64,000 nt of DNA from a bacterium (GTDB taxonomy: Bacteria; Armatimonadota; UBA5829). A model generated the notes under the pieces. The model did not search any database and was not told the DNA's origin. It worked only from the letters and a program-made list of their open reading frames with translations. Both the position numbers and the translations under genes were made by a program. Where the stretch lies: assembly GCA_021371935.1 (NCBI GenBank), contig JAJFVF010000019.1:151268-215267 (forward strand), read 5' to 3'. Of the stretch, positions 54,321-63,900 are shown in pieces (the first letter of the stretch is position 1; each line of letters opens with the position of its first letter).

Positions 54321-55624
54321 AGTATACCTCCTTGCTTGCCTGTCATATACTCAAGTTGTGAAATTGCGAGCAGATAATCGTATTTAGCCTGGACGTAGTC
54401 GCTCTGAGCCGATACATGCTGCGACTCGGCGTTGAGCACGTCCAGTGTTATTCCCAGTCCGAGTGTATATCGGTCCTGTTGCGCCTTAAGGTTCTTGCTT
54501 GCGGACTCAAGGCTTGCCTCGCTGGCCGTCAGACGCTCCTTTGCACTGGTCAGATTTAGATACGCTTCCTCGACTTGTGTGCAGACATCTCTGTCCAATT
54601 GGTTCGCATCCTCAATGGCGCTTTCCTGACTTAGTCTGGCCGCTTTATATGCCGCCCGACTGGCTCCACCGTCGAAAAGATTGAATGTGATGCCGCCGAC
54701 CATCTGACTCCCGCTCGATCGATATCCGCCGGAGACACTCTTTTGATAACCGGCGCTGATTGTAGGGATCGGATAAAGAGATATCCGTTTGGCGGTTGCC
54801 GTGGCTTTTGTCGAGCCGATCTGTGCCTGCGCCTGAGTAATGTCCGGCCGGTTATTTTTGGCGTAGGTCACGTAATTGTCCAGTGGCTGGACCGTGGTTT
54901 CCGGTATGCTCTCTACTTCCGCAACATCGAAGCCGGAACTGGAACGAATGCCCATGCTTGTCTGCAGATCGAGAATCGACGTTCGCACAGTATTTTGAGC
55001 AGACAACAGGCTCACTTTTGCGGAAGCCAACTCAGCTTCGACTGGATATCTGTCGACATCCGCTTTTGCGCCCTGTTCGATCTGTGCCGTAACCTGCGCA
55101 AGCAGCTCATTATAATACTTTACGTTTGAGTCCTGAACATCCGACAAGTGCTTGGAACGCAGGGCTTCATAATAGGCTTCAGTCACGCTATATGTCACTG
55201 TCTGGATCGTTCTTTTGTATGCCGAATCAGCGCCGACGACGTTGTAGCGGTATGCCTTCACATTGGCTTCACGCACGCCGCCATCAAATACATTGAGATT
55301 CGCGGAGAGCGCAGTTCCAGTCGTATACTGGCTGAGGACTCCCTGGTCGCCGGTGGTGAATGCATTGTTATCAAGCGATATCTGAGGCAGATAATTGCTT
55401 TTTGTCTGGGACAGATTGTTTTTTGCTATGGCCACGTCATTCTTGGCGACGATTATGTCCAATTGGCTTTTGAGCGCAATGTTGATGCAGTCTTGCAAGC
55501 TCAATGGCTTTGACACAGCGGCTTCTTGGGCGTATGCACCTGTGCATACAAGTAACAAACACGTGCATACTACCGCTGGAGCAAAGAGCAGCCTGGTCAA
55601 ACTGGTTTTAAAATGTACAGTCAT
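54317..55624 (-). CDS. tolC: TolC-type outer membrane efflux protein
   Basis: A 435-residue outer-membrane factor. A signal peptide (LLFAPAVVCTCLLLVCTGAY) ends near residue 30. Two OEP repeats follow (LSLQDCINIALKSQLDIIVA and PDITQAQAQIGSTKATATAK), each with long helices. The start at 55624 is chosen because the signal peptide then sits at the N-terminus and an AGGGG site lies upstream. It is the first gene of the pump operon and shows the cell has an outer membrane. Confidence 0.92.
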   Translation of the reverse strand: MTVHFKTSLTRLLFAPAVVCTCLLLVCTGAYAQEAAVSKPLSLQDCINIALKSQLDIIVAKNDVAIAKNNLSQTKSNYLPQISLDNNAFTTGDQGVLSQYTTGTALSANLNVFDGGVREANVKAYRYNVVGADSAYKRTIQTVTYSVTEAYYEALRSKHLSDVQDSNVKYYNELLAQVTAQIEQGAKADVDRYPVEAELASAKVSLLSAQNTVRTSILDLQTSMGIRSSSGFDVAEVESIPETTVQPLDNYVTYAKNNRPDITQAQAQIGSTKATATAKRISLYPIPTISAGYQKSVSGGYRSSGSQMVGGITFNLFDGGASRAAYKAARLSQESAIEDANQLDRDVCTQVEEAYLNLTSAKERLTASEASLESASKNLKAQQDRYTLGLGITLDVLNAESQHVSAQSDYVQAKYDYLLAISQLEYMTGKQGGIL

Positions 55625-55661
55625 TTTTATTCTACCCCTGTTCACATAGGGCATAGCCATT

Positions 55662-55682
55662 CAGATTACAGATTACCATATG
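55662..55682. repeat. Period-7 repeat (CAGATTA)
   Basis: Two identical units CAGATTA (55662-55668, 55669-55675) followed by CCATATG, just upstream of tolC. Confidence 0.45.
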
Positions 55683-55773
55683 CCCCATATATTATATTAC
55701 GGACGAGTTCTGAAAATATGATGAATACGTCAAAAAATTCATTTTGCAATTTCAGCCACCGTATTGCTGATCT

Positions 55774-55800
55774 TTAAGTTTTGTTGGCGCTTGTCGATAA
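55774..55800 (+). promoter_or_regulatory. Sigma-28 (FliA-type) promoter
   Basis: TTAAGTTT (55774-55781), 11-base spacer, GTCGATAA (55793-55800). It matches TAAAGTTT-N11-GCCGATAA at 14 of 16 positions with the right spacing. It lies 50 bases before the Ser-rich gene, whose expression would then depend on the sigma factor at 30.85 kb. Confidence 0.65.
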
Positions 55801-55849
55801 GTGATTTGAGAGTAGGCCAAAATCAAATACATTGAAAGGAATGAAATCG

Positions 55850-56374
55850 ATGAGTATTACAGGAATCGACAGCAGCTCAGACTCAATTTATGAGCTGTAT
55901 AAGCTCTATTCCACACAGGCAGTAAGCTCGACATCCACGGATGACAGCGACAGCTCATCTACCGGCATCAGCGCTATAGGCAGCAGCGTTGACTCTGTGG
56001 ATTTTTCACAGACGGGAGAGCTTTTCAGTCAGCTTCAGCAGTTGCAGGAGTCGGACCCCGATAAGTTTAAGGAAGTCTGCTCCAGTATCGCGGATAAGTT
56101 GACTGAAGCCTCACAGAACGATGACGGCAGCACGGACAGCATGCTCTCTGATCTGGCGAGCAAGTTTGAAGAGGCTTCCGAAACCGGAGACTTGTCTTCA
56201 CTGCAGCCTCCACCACCACCTCCGCCCGCTCAATTCACAGGCTCGATGCAGGATGTCAGCGATCTTTATTCGCAGAATGAATCCACAACCACGACTCAAT
56301 CGAGCAAGGCGAGCACTATCAATGATATAATCGCCAGTGCCCTGAGCGAGGCAGGAATATCGGTTTCGGAGTAA
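55850..56374 (+). CDS. Ser/Thr-rich protein, likely sigma-28-dependent
   Basis: A 174-residue acidic protein with long Ser/Thr/Asp runs, a polyproline tract (about residues 124-131) and no signal peptide or membrane helix. The composition and lack of signal resemble flagellar-exported proteins. Helical segment LFSQLQQLQESDPDKFKEVC is the most structured part. I do not recognise a family. The start at 55850 follows AAAGGA by nine bases. A sigma-28-type promoter ahead suggests a late flagellar or motility role; that is inference. Confidence 0.6.
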   Translation: MSITGIDSSSDSIYELYKLYSTQAVSSTSTDDSDSSSTGISAIGSSVDSVDFSQTGELFSQLQQLQESDPDKFKEVCSSIADKLTEASQNDDGSTDSMLSDLASKFEEASETGDLSSLQPPPPPPPAQFTGSMQDVSDLYSQNESTTTTQSSKASTINDIIASALSEAGISVSE

Positions 56375-56425
56375 GCTTGCAAACACGTCTGAGTCCGGAG
56401 GACGGGACAGAACCGATATATCTGC

Positions 56426-56461
56426 CGGGTTCGTAGTCGATAAGGCCGACTACGGAACCCG
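56426..56461 (+). repeat. Hairpin of the GTAGTCG-CGACTAC type
   Basis: Stem 56426-56439 pairs with 56447-56461 with one bulged G (CGGGTTC-GTAGTCG with CGACTAC-GAACCCG). It may end transcription of the Ser-rich gene. Its core AAGGCCGACT is shared with the element near 59360. Confidence 0.55.
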
Positions 56462-56562
56462 ACAGAAAGGTGAATTATATTTCATCAATTTCCCTCCCGC
56501 AGTTATGTTACGAGCCGATTCTGAAAAAGTTATGAAAAGCAGCCGCTGTTTGAATTTTAGTT

Positions 56563-56597
56563 CCCAACCCCTAACCTCTATTCCCTATCCCCTAATT
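56563..56597. repeat. Degenerate period-7 repeat (CCTAACC type)
   Basis: Five units in exact register: CCCAACC, CCTAACC, TCTATTC, CCTATCC, CCTAATT. It lies directly before the two-component promoter. Confidence 0.7.
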
Positions 56598-56603
56598 TGG
56601 TTC

Positions 56604-56637
56604 TTGTGATGAACTCGTCAGTGGTGATATACTGACG
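56604..56637 (+). promoter_or_regulatory. Promoter and operator of the two-component operon
   Basis: TTGTGA (56604-56609), 18-base spacer, TATACT (56628-56633). A 7-bp inverted repeat CGTCAGT (56616-56622) / ACTGACG (56631-56637) overlaps the -10 box, a likely operator. The start would be about 3 bases before the ATG, so the mRNA is near-leaderless. Confidence 0.45.
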
Positions 56638-56642
56638 GTGAT

Positions 56643-57329
56643 ATGAAAATTCTGCTGGTCGAAGATGAAGCGCCGATACGAGAGGTGGTCAAACGCGGTC
56701 TGGAAGAGAGCGGCATGTATCATGTGGATACTGCTGAAGACGGCACAACCGGTCTGGATTTGGCGTGGGACGAAGATTATGCGCTTATCATACTGGACAT
56801 CATGCTGCCAGGCATCGACGGCTGGACCATATGCGAACGGCTCAGAAACAAGCGGATAAGTACTCCCATTCTTATGCTTACAGCCCGCGACGGTGTGCGT
56901 GACCGTGTGCGCGGGTTAGAGATCGGAGCGGATGATTATCTGCCGAAGCCTTTCGATTTTGAGGAACTGCTGGCGCGTGTGCGTGCACTTATAAGGCGCG
57001 ATAAGCTCTCGAAGGGCAGAGTCATTCGCATAGGTCATCTTGAAATGGACACTACCGCGCACAGGGTGTTCTGCGACGGCAAGGAAGTCAATCTGACATC
57101 ACGAGAATATTCGCTGCTGGAAGCGCTGGCATCCAATGAAGGCAGGGTACTCAGCAGAGAGGCAATTCAGTATCGTATTTGGAACAATGAGGACAGCATG
57201 TCCAATACAGTCGATGTCTACATACGCATGCTCCGCAGAAAAATTGATGCGGACAGGCCCGTAAAACTCATTCATACGGTCCATGGTCTTGGATATATGC
57301 TTAAGCGCCCGAATATGGAGCAGTCATGA
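56643..57329 (+). CDS. OmpR-family response regulator
   Basis: A 228-residue regulator. The receiver domain has the acidic pocket VEDE (residues 6-9), phospho-acceptor D52 in ALIILDIMLPGIDGW, and conserved Thr in LMLTARDG and Lys in YLPKPFDF. The C-terminal winged helix contains TSREYSLLEALASNEGRVLS and TVDVYIRMLRRKI. It would bind DNA as a dimer. The histidine kinase gene starts inside its end (ATGA). It may regulate its own promoter through the inverted repeat found there. Confidence 0.95.
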   Translation: MKILLVEDEAPIREVVKRGLEESGMYHVDTAEDGTTGLDLAWDEDYALIILDIMLPGIDGWTICERLRNKRISTPILMLTARDGVRDRVRGLEIGADDYLPKPFDFEELLARVRALIRRDKLSKGRVIRIGHLEMDTTAHRVFCDGKEVNLTSREYSLLEALASNEGRVLSREAIQYRIWNNEDSMSNTVDVYIRMLRRKIDADRPVKLIHTVHGLGYMLKRPNMEQS

Positions 57330-58744
57330 AGTTTAGCTCGGTAAGATTCAGGCTTACATTGTGGAATATCGGAGTGCTGGCGCTGGTATTGTTCGGGTTT
57401 CTTGCAGTGATGCACTTTTCGGTGCGCTCCTATCTGCTGTCCGAGACTGATCACAGGCTTTCCGGTATGGCGAAGCGGCACCTTGACATAATTAACAAAA
57501 AGGCGCCGAGTAACTTGCCGCCGCCACCAAAAGATGATTCAGCTTCTGAAAAAAAACACTTCCGGCCAATGGTCCATCAGTTTGACCTTAAGGGCAAACA
57601 GGTGTTTGTTGCCGGTGAAAAGCAGGAGATAAAAGAGCCGCCTTGGGATGAAAAAGCATTCAAAAAAGCCATGGCGGGTGAGCGAGTCTTCACGACAATT
57701 GCGGCTGATGACACGATATTACGTGTAATCTCTCTTCCTATAAGAAAAAAGGGAACCATCACGGGTGTCATCCAGGTCGCAGTATCTTTTGCAGAGGTCC
57801 AGGTCATGCTCGAAAGCCTGACTATGACTCTGACGGTCCTTGTGCCGATTGCGCTGCTGGTCGCGGGAATAGGAGGACTTTTCCTGACCAGTCGTGCCCT
57901 AAAACCTATAAGGCAGATGGTCGATACAGCCGAAGCAATCAGCGACAGTGATCTGTCACAGCGGCTGCCTGTGATCGGCGCGGATGAGTTTGCTCACCTG
58001 GCCGCCACGATAAATGGCATGCTCGCCAGGCTCGACAAGGCATTCAAACAACTAAAGGATGCTTTCGATCGGGAGAGACGCTTCACCTCCGATGCATCTC
58101 ACGAGCTCCGCACGCCACTGACCGCTATAAAAGCAAATACTTCACTGGCGCTGCTTGCCGACAGGACGCCGGAGCAGTATCGTGAGACTATCAGTAAGAT
58201 AGATCAGTCTGCGGATGCTATGAGTAGTCTGGTTCAGGATCTTCTGCTGCTGGCTCGCTCGGATGCCGGACAGTTGGCTCGTGAATTTCAACCTGTCGAC
58301 CCTCATGATCTCTTCGATAATGTTCTGGCCGTTGTCCGTCGAACTGAAAATGATGCGAAGGTGACGGTGGATGTGGCGGATTCGACCGGCCTGATACTCG
58401 GCGATATGGAGCACCTCAACCGTCTGGTTATCAATCTGCTTGAAAATGCTCTGCGCCATACTCCGTCCGATGGTGAAGTAACCCTGAGTGCACAAAGGCG
58501 GGATGGTATGGTGGAGTTGGCCGTGGCGGACACCGGGTGCGGGATTGCGCCTGAGCATCTATCGCATCTGGGCGAGAGGTTTTATCGTGTGGATGCTGCT
58601 CGCACAAAAAAGAGCGGTGGTGCAGGTTTGGGGTTGGCTATATGTCGCAGCATTGTGGAGGCTCACAACGGTTCCATGGCAATAGGCAGTTCACCTGGGC
58701 AGGGCACACGTGTTACCGTCACTCTTTCCCCAGCCAAAAAATAA
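57326..58744 (+). CDS. Sensor histidine kinase
   Basis: A 472-residue membrane kinase. Membrane helices lie near residues 11-32 and 162-184, framing a small periplasmic domain. A HAMP domain follows (LKPIRQMVDTAEAISDSDLS). The phospho-accepting His is in FTSDASHELRTPLTAIKANT. The ATPase domain has NLLENALRHTPSDGEVTL and VADTGCGIAPEHL, then GAGLGLAICRSIVEAHNG. The signal is unknown. Overlaps the regulator by four bases. Confidence 0.95.
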   Translation: MKFSSVRFRLTLWNIGVLALVLFGFLAVMHFSVRSYLLSETDHRLSGMAKRHLDIINKKAPSNLPPPPKDDSASEKKHFRPMVHQFDLKGKQVFVAGEKQEIKEPPWDEKAFKKAMAGERVFTTIAADDTILRVISLPIRKKGTITGVIQVAVSFAEVQVMLESLTMTLTVLVPIALLVAGIGGLFLTSRALKPIRQMVDTAEAISDSDLSQRLPVIGADEFAHLAATINGMLARLDKAFKQLKDAFDRERRFTSDASHELRTPLTAIKANTSLALLADRTPEQYRETISKIDQSADAMSSLVQDLLLLARSDAGQLAREFQPVDPHDLFDNVLAVVRRTENDAKVTVDVADSTGLILGDMEHLNRLVINLLENALRHTPSDGEVTLSAQRRDGMVELAVADTGCGIAPEHLSHLGERFYRVDAARTKKSGGAGLGLAICRSIVEAHNGSMAIGSSPGQGTRVTVTLSPAKK

Positions 58745-58826
58745 AAAACTTCAGCTTTTTTTCGTTTGCTTGTTTAAGCTCTGGCGGGCGAGGGTATAAA
58801 CGCCTTGACTCGCCCAAGTCATCCTG

Positions 58827-58862
58827 CCGGGGGCCTCGGTGCTTAAACGCCGAGGCCCCCGG
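58827..58862. terminator. Strong hairpin between convergent genes
   Basis: A perfect 13-bp GC-rich stem (58827-58839 with 58850-58862) and 10-base loop, between the kinase gene and the J-like gene. No T-run on either side. Confidence 0.6.
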
Positions 58863-58872
58863 AAACGTACGG

Positions 58873-59283
58873 CTATAGTTCCAGTTTGCCGAAACGTCCC
58901 TCGGTTGGATTCAGCTCTTCGCGAATATTCGCGTAGGCTCTGTTTATGGAATCGAGAATGGCAGCCGCTTTTTTTTCTTCTTCAGAGCCTGACGGAAATC
59001 TCTTCGGGTCGGCACGCAGTGCAAGCCTTTTCCATGCAGCTTCCACTTCATCGAGTGATGAACCCGGTTTGATACCTAAGGTCTTGTAATCGGCAATCAG
59101 GTGCGCTTGTCGTGGTGGAATGGCCGTTTGAGTCTGGACCGTGATCGACAGCAGTGAACCGTTGGTCTTGTGCTGCTCTGCGGTTCGGCGAAGCTCCTCC
59201 TCGGCTGCGATTTGATTGATACGCTCCTGAGAAGTCGTCAGATAGCCGCGCATTATGAGTGATATTCGCCTGAAAATTCCCAA
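58873..59283 (-). CDS. J-domain-like protein without HPD
   Basis: A 136-residue protein. The first 50 residues are helical (MGIFRRISLIMRGYLTTSQE). The C-terminus (about 65-130) resembles a J domain: LGIKPGSSLDEVEAAWKRLA and AAILDSINRAYANI. The HPD tripeptide that stimulates DnaK ATPase is replaced by ADP in LRADPKRF. Thus it probably does not work as a normal co-chaperone. The start is a TTG at 59283; GTGAGAG lies upstream. It is convergent with the kinase gene. Confidence 0.6.
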   Translation of the reverse strand: MGIFRRISLIMRGYLTTSQERINQIAAEEELRRTAEQHKTNGSLLSITVQTQTAIPPRQAHLIADYKTLGIKPGSSLDEVEAAWKRLALRADPKRFPSGSEEEKKAAAILDSINRAYANIREELNPTEGRFGKLEL

Positions 59284-60177
59284 TTTAACGCTCTCACATA
59301 ATGAGAAATAATGCTTAATGCGAATTAGCTTGAGTGTAAATTATACACTTTTCAGTCGGCGAAGGCCGACTTCGTGCTGTTGTAACTGCGGTTTCAACCG
59401 CACGGCGAATAAATTCGCAGCTACAACTACACAAAGTCCAGGTATATTCGGAACAGCCGCGATTTCTCTCCACAGTATAACTATATTTGTAATTGAGCGA
59501 ACTATATCCAAGAAACTCAATAGCTTTCGGCATCATCGTGCTTGAAGACATCAATCTATCAGCTTCCCATAACCTTGAACCAGTCCTGAAAGAAGCCGTC
59601 AAGCTTCAGTCTTCCATACTATTCTTGAAAACTCTATCGTTTCCCTCTAATACAAATCCGTGTAATAGGCTGCGAGTGGCCAGATGAGCAAGATACACAG
59701 CCCAATAGTGGCAGCGAAAACATCAATGACAATTCAGCAAACAGCATTTTCAATATACAACATTGTGAAAATATTAGAAATATATATTTGGTTGCATTCT
59801 ATATCAAAAAGATATTTACGGGAAGCGAAGGAACATTGTTTACCGAATAAGCTTCATGTTAAACAAGCTCTGCAAAAACAGCCATTGCTTTTGAATTCCA
59901 AATAATACTCACACAATCATCATTGGATGTTCTGCTGATAAGTTATCCGGAGTGATTGTTCGTGTCAATTATATATCGCCGAGCCTTGCATGCACAATAT
60001 ATGACTATAAATTACTCGTATGATCACAACAATATCTTTGACGCCACCACAACTGTTGTGGTTTACTGGCATATAGTTCAAGTAATCTGGTCGTAAAGCC
60101 GCCACTATCAAATATATGCTTGTTTCTTATTGATTTTTTAGATGAAAACAATTTGTATGTTGAAAGGAGTTTTCTAA
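59284..60177. other. 894-base gap, AT-rich
   Basis: Holds the REP-like element at 59354-59427 and, at 60046-60062, a perfect palindrome with one central base (ACCACAAC-T-GTTGTGGT). Two short overlapping frames at 59493-59687 and 59684-59905 have weak composition and no ribosome site; I do not call them. No convincing gene is seen. Confidence 0.5.
59354..59427 (+). repeat. REP-like composite hairpin element
   Basis: Three small perfect hairpins in a row: AGTCGGC/GCCGACT (59354-59371), TGCGGTT/AACCGCA (59387-59402), GCGAAT/ATTCGC (59405-59418). An outer pairing GTTGTAACTGCG with CGCAGCTACAAC (59379-59390 with 59416-59427) is 11 of 12. The dense pairing is typical of REP/BIME elements. Confidence 0.6.
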
Positions 60178-60951
60178 ATGATCAGGTTGTTTAAAAGCGC
60201 ACTCCTGTTCTTCTGCATCTATTTAATATCAGCCACATCTCCGATATTGGCTGACACTAAATCTGATTTTCTCTCATCTAACCCAAACATAAGTGGTTGG
60301 ACTGTTGGCTATCTAGATAACGACCAAACTTTCGCTGCATACAACACGACATTTGATGATGGTTATGGTATCGCCGGTTGGGCTATGAACAATTCTCCAG
60401 GTCCAAAGGGAGATGTGACAATCAACTATACAGATCAACCTATTGATAGATACGGCATCCATTGGGAGCCGGGCGAAATACTTGTGCACTCTCCCCTTAG
60501 CAGCGGCGGAGTGGCTATTAAGTGGAATGCGACTGATTCGGCAGCGGCTTCGGTGGATGCAAGCTTTGTCGAACACATTTCAGGAGCCAGTCCAAATATT
60601 GAGCTGTGGAGTGATGATACCAAGATATACGAATGGGTAATCGCCGGCACTGCAACTCAAAATACTATCTCATCCACTTCGAGTGTGAGCGGCATAGGTG
60701 ATGTGCTGGAAAAATCATGGTCTTTGACACCGAATTACGCCAGCGAGATAACACTTGTAGTTTTACCCTCAAAGGGTAATATTGCTTCTTACCATCTTGG
60801 AGTCTTCCTGAAAGTCAATTTGAAGTCTGCGGATGTGGTTTCCAGTGCCTCGGTTAATTATGGCTGTCGTCTTCCTGTGGTTCAGGCAAAGACCTCTAAT
60901 CTGCAGATGGCGTCCGAGGCTGGTTCCAATACGGAGGTGGCGACAAAATGA
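60178..60951 (+). CDS. Secreted protein coupled to the giant surface protein
   Basis: A 257-residue exported protein (signal ALLFFCIYLISATSPILA). The mature part is a beta-rich, Ser/Asn-rich sequence with regular turns (GWAMNNSPGPKGDVTINYTD), lacking a recognised domain. The start has AAAGGAG eight bases upstream. Its stop overlaps the next start (ATGA), so it is translationally coupled to the giant protein. It may be a partner or assembly factor; that is inference. Confidence 0.6.
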   Translation: MIRLFKSALLFFCIYLISATSPILADTKSDFLSSNPNISGWTVGYLDNDQTFAAYNTTFDDGYGIAGWAMNNSPGPKGDVTINYTDQPIDRYGIHWEPGEILVHSPLSSGGVAIKWNATDSAAASVDASFVEHISGASPNIELWSDDTKIYEWVIAGTATQNTISSTSSVSGIGDVLEKSWSLTPNYASEITLVVLPSKGNIASYHLGVFLKVNLKSADVVSSASVNYGCRLPVVQAKTSNLQMASEAGSNTEVATK

Positions 60952-63900
60952 AACGATTACTCATTCTTATAACCACTTGTCTTATTTTACTAGCCAGTCC
61001 GTGTTTTGCGACAACTTGTTATGTCACTGCGGATGGCGCAGGGAGCGGCGATTGGAGCAGCCCATACAGCAGCATTCAGGCCGCTATAGACGCAGCCACA
61101 TCCGGTGATGAGGTTTGGGTCAGAGGCTATAGCGATGGTGTTACCGTATATCCAGAGAATCTGACTTTGAAAAGTGGAGTATCTATCAGGGGCGGTTATA
61201 CGGGCAACGGCAGTGAACGAAGTGAAAGCTATGTCACTACCGTCTTTCCATCAAGGGGAACAGTAATCTCTGCAAGTAATATACCCGCCAGCCCGACTAC
61301 TCTTGTTGAATACCTTACCATTAAGACTGCAAGTTCCAACAAGGCATATGCCGGCGGAATCAATTGTGAGAGCGCTTCCCCAACATTCCAGCACTGCCAT
61401 ATCTGTTACTGTCTTGGCTCGGGAGTTGGCGGTATATGTGCTGATATTTATTCATCACCAACAATCGAGGACTGCGAAATAGACCACAATTCTACGATTG
61501 ATGCTTTATGCGTGGTGGCATTATACTCCGGCATCTGTCGAAGAAACGAGATTCATGACAATTCTGATTACGCTTCAATGATGGGTGCAATATATGTGGG
61601 TCCTTATGGAAGCGGAGTTACGATCTCGGATAATCATATTTATTCCAACTCGGCAATCTCGGCAGGCGGTGGGATTTATATCGATAGCACCTCAGTCACA
61701 TTAACAGGCAACATCATTGAGAATAACTCGGCATACTATGGCAACGGCTTATATTGGAATAAAGGTGCTAATTCCGGCAGCATGTATAACAATGTCATCA
61801 AGGGCAACAGCGCCGGAGCTTCAGCGATATATATAAATACAACCGCTTGTACCGGCTTTGTCAACAACACAATCGTTGGTAATACAGGCGATGGCAATTT
61901 CAAGCCTGTCGAGATAACCGGCGGCACTCTTGATCTTTATAACAATATAATAGCCAATAACTCCAACTATGGGGTTTATACATCCGGGCAGATAGACTAT
62001 TCATACTACAATTGTCTGTATAACAACGGCACAAACTTCAATGTCACACCCAGTTACAGCGCAGGGGTGGTTACATCTAGTCCTACATTTGATACGGATG
62101 GGTATCATATAACTTCAGATTCCAATTGCTTGAATGCCGGCTACAGTTCCGCTCCGGGACTTCCAACCACGGATTTGGATGGAGACACACGTATTTTATA
62201 CAGTGCGGTGGACATCGGAGCAGATGAGTATGTTGATGAACTTCCACCATCCCCCGGCACAGCATCAAGTCCAACTTTCAGCAATGGTGCAACTGCGATT
62301 CAAGTCGACTATACAGGCGCATCCGATGATGCGAGTGGGCTCAAAGAAGTAGTTCTTTGGTATCGTGAGGGAGTTCATGGTGCGTGGACAGACTCCGGGT
62401 TTACTCAAACCGGTGCATCAGGTTCATTCAGCTTCTCGCCTACTAAGCAGACTACGTATTACTTTGACCTTGTTGCTGAAGACAATGCCGGCAACATGTC
62501 CAGTGCTGCGGCAGGAGATGGAGACTGCCAAACGATCTGCCAGACTGATCTGTCTTCGAATGCGTCTGGACATGCATTTATTCACAATGAATATCTTTAC
62601 CCTGGAGGGCCTAAAGTCCGCGTCAGTGCATATGACGATCAAGGCAGCGAATATCGCCAAACGACCATAACATATGGTTCTGAAGGCGAGGTTGTTTCTC
62701 AATCAGGCAGCGCCGAATCTGCCGGTTACACATATGACGCGGCGTATAGAGTCAAGACCATAAGTGATGGCAATAACCAGACAACCAGCTACACGTATGA
62801 CCTGAATGGCAATATAACACTTGTCGAACTGCCTGGAGGCGATACGATCCAGTATACGGAGTATGATCCAATCGGCAATGTATTGGAGCGAATCGATCCC
62901 AACAGCGTGACGACCAATTACGTCTACGATGACCCAGAGAGTTTGCTGACGGATATAGAATATCCCGACAGCTCATCTTTGAATGTCCACTACGACTACG
63001 ATTCTGTATACGGTCGACTCACCAGCGCGCAAGACGGGACCGGAACGACTACATTCGACTATGACGATCTCGATCTGGTAACAAGTGCCACCACTACATA
63101 CACCAATTTGCCAGCCCGGACTATCGAGTATGATTTCTGGCCGGACGGCAGTCTGGACACTATGACAACGCCTGCAGGCGACTTCACATACACATACGAT
63201 GCAGCCGGTCGGCCAACGGGCCTTACTAATCCGTTCAGCGAATCCTTTTCTTGGGACTATTATAGTAACGATTGGCTGCAGACACAGACTTCGCCGGTCT
63301 CGGAATCGTCATATGAATATAACCCGCGTGGTTTCCTTACGAGCCTTACAAACAGCAAGACAGACCAGACCCTGCTTTCGGAGTTTACCGGCACATCGGG
63401 TATGGTCTACGATGCAGTCGGCAATCTGCAGTCGGTGTCGGTGAATATACCCGGTTCGACAGTTCTGAGCGGGACTACTGACTACACATACGATATCAAG
63501 AACCAGCTTACTCAGGAGCTTTCGACACGCAACAGCGGCTACACATATAACTTCGTCTATGACGATGCCGGTAACCCAACGACTTTCAAGGGCAGCAGCC
63601 GCACATTTAATTCAAGAAACCAGAACACTGCATTTACCTACGATGCCAATGGCAACCCGACAAGCTATAACAGTAATACGCTTGTCTATGACCCGGAGAA
63701 CCGACTTACTCAGTATGGCAGCGCAATGAACGCCGGATATACAGCCGATGGGCTGCGAGCATGGAAGCAATCCGGCACAACTGTAACTTATTCCCTCTAT
63801 GCAGGCGGCGTCCCGGTTTGCGAAATGGACGATACCGGCTCTGTGATGGCAATAAACACTTTCGGGCCGACCGGCCTGCTGGCAAGAAGAGACGGTTCCA

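Noticed and set aside
59493-59905. Two short overlapping reading frames in the AT-rich gap
   Set aside because: No ribosome site, odd composition and no recognisable domain.
61736-62702. Minus-strand frames inside the giant surface protein gene
   Set aside because: The plus-strand frame has clear signal peptide, beta-helix and YD repeats; the others have no support.
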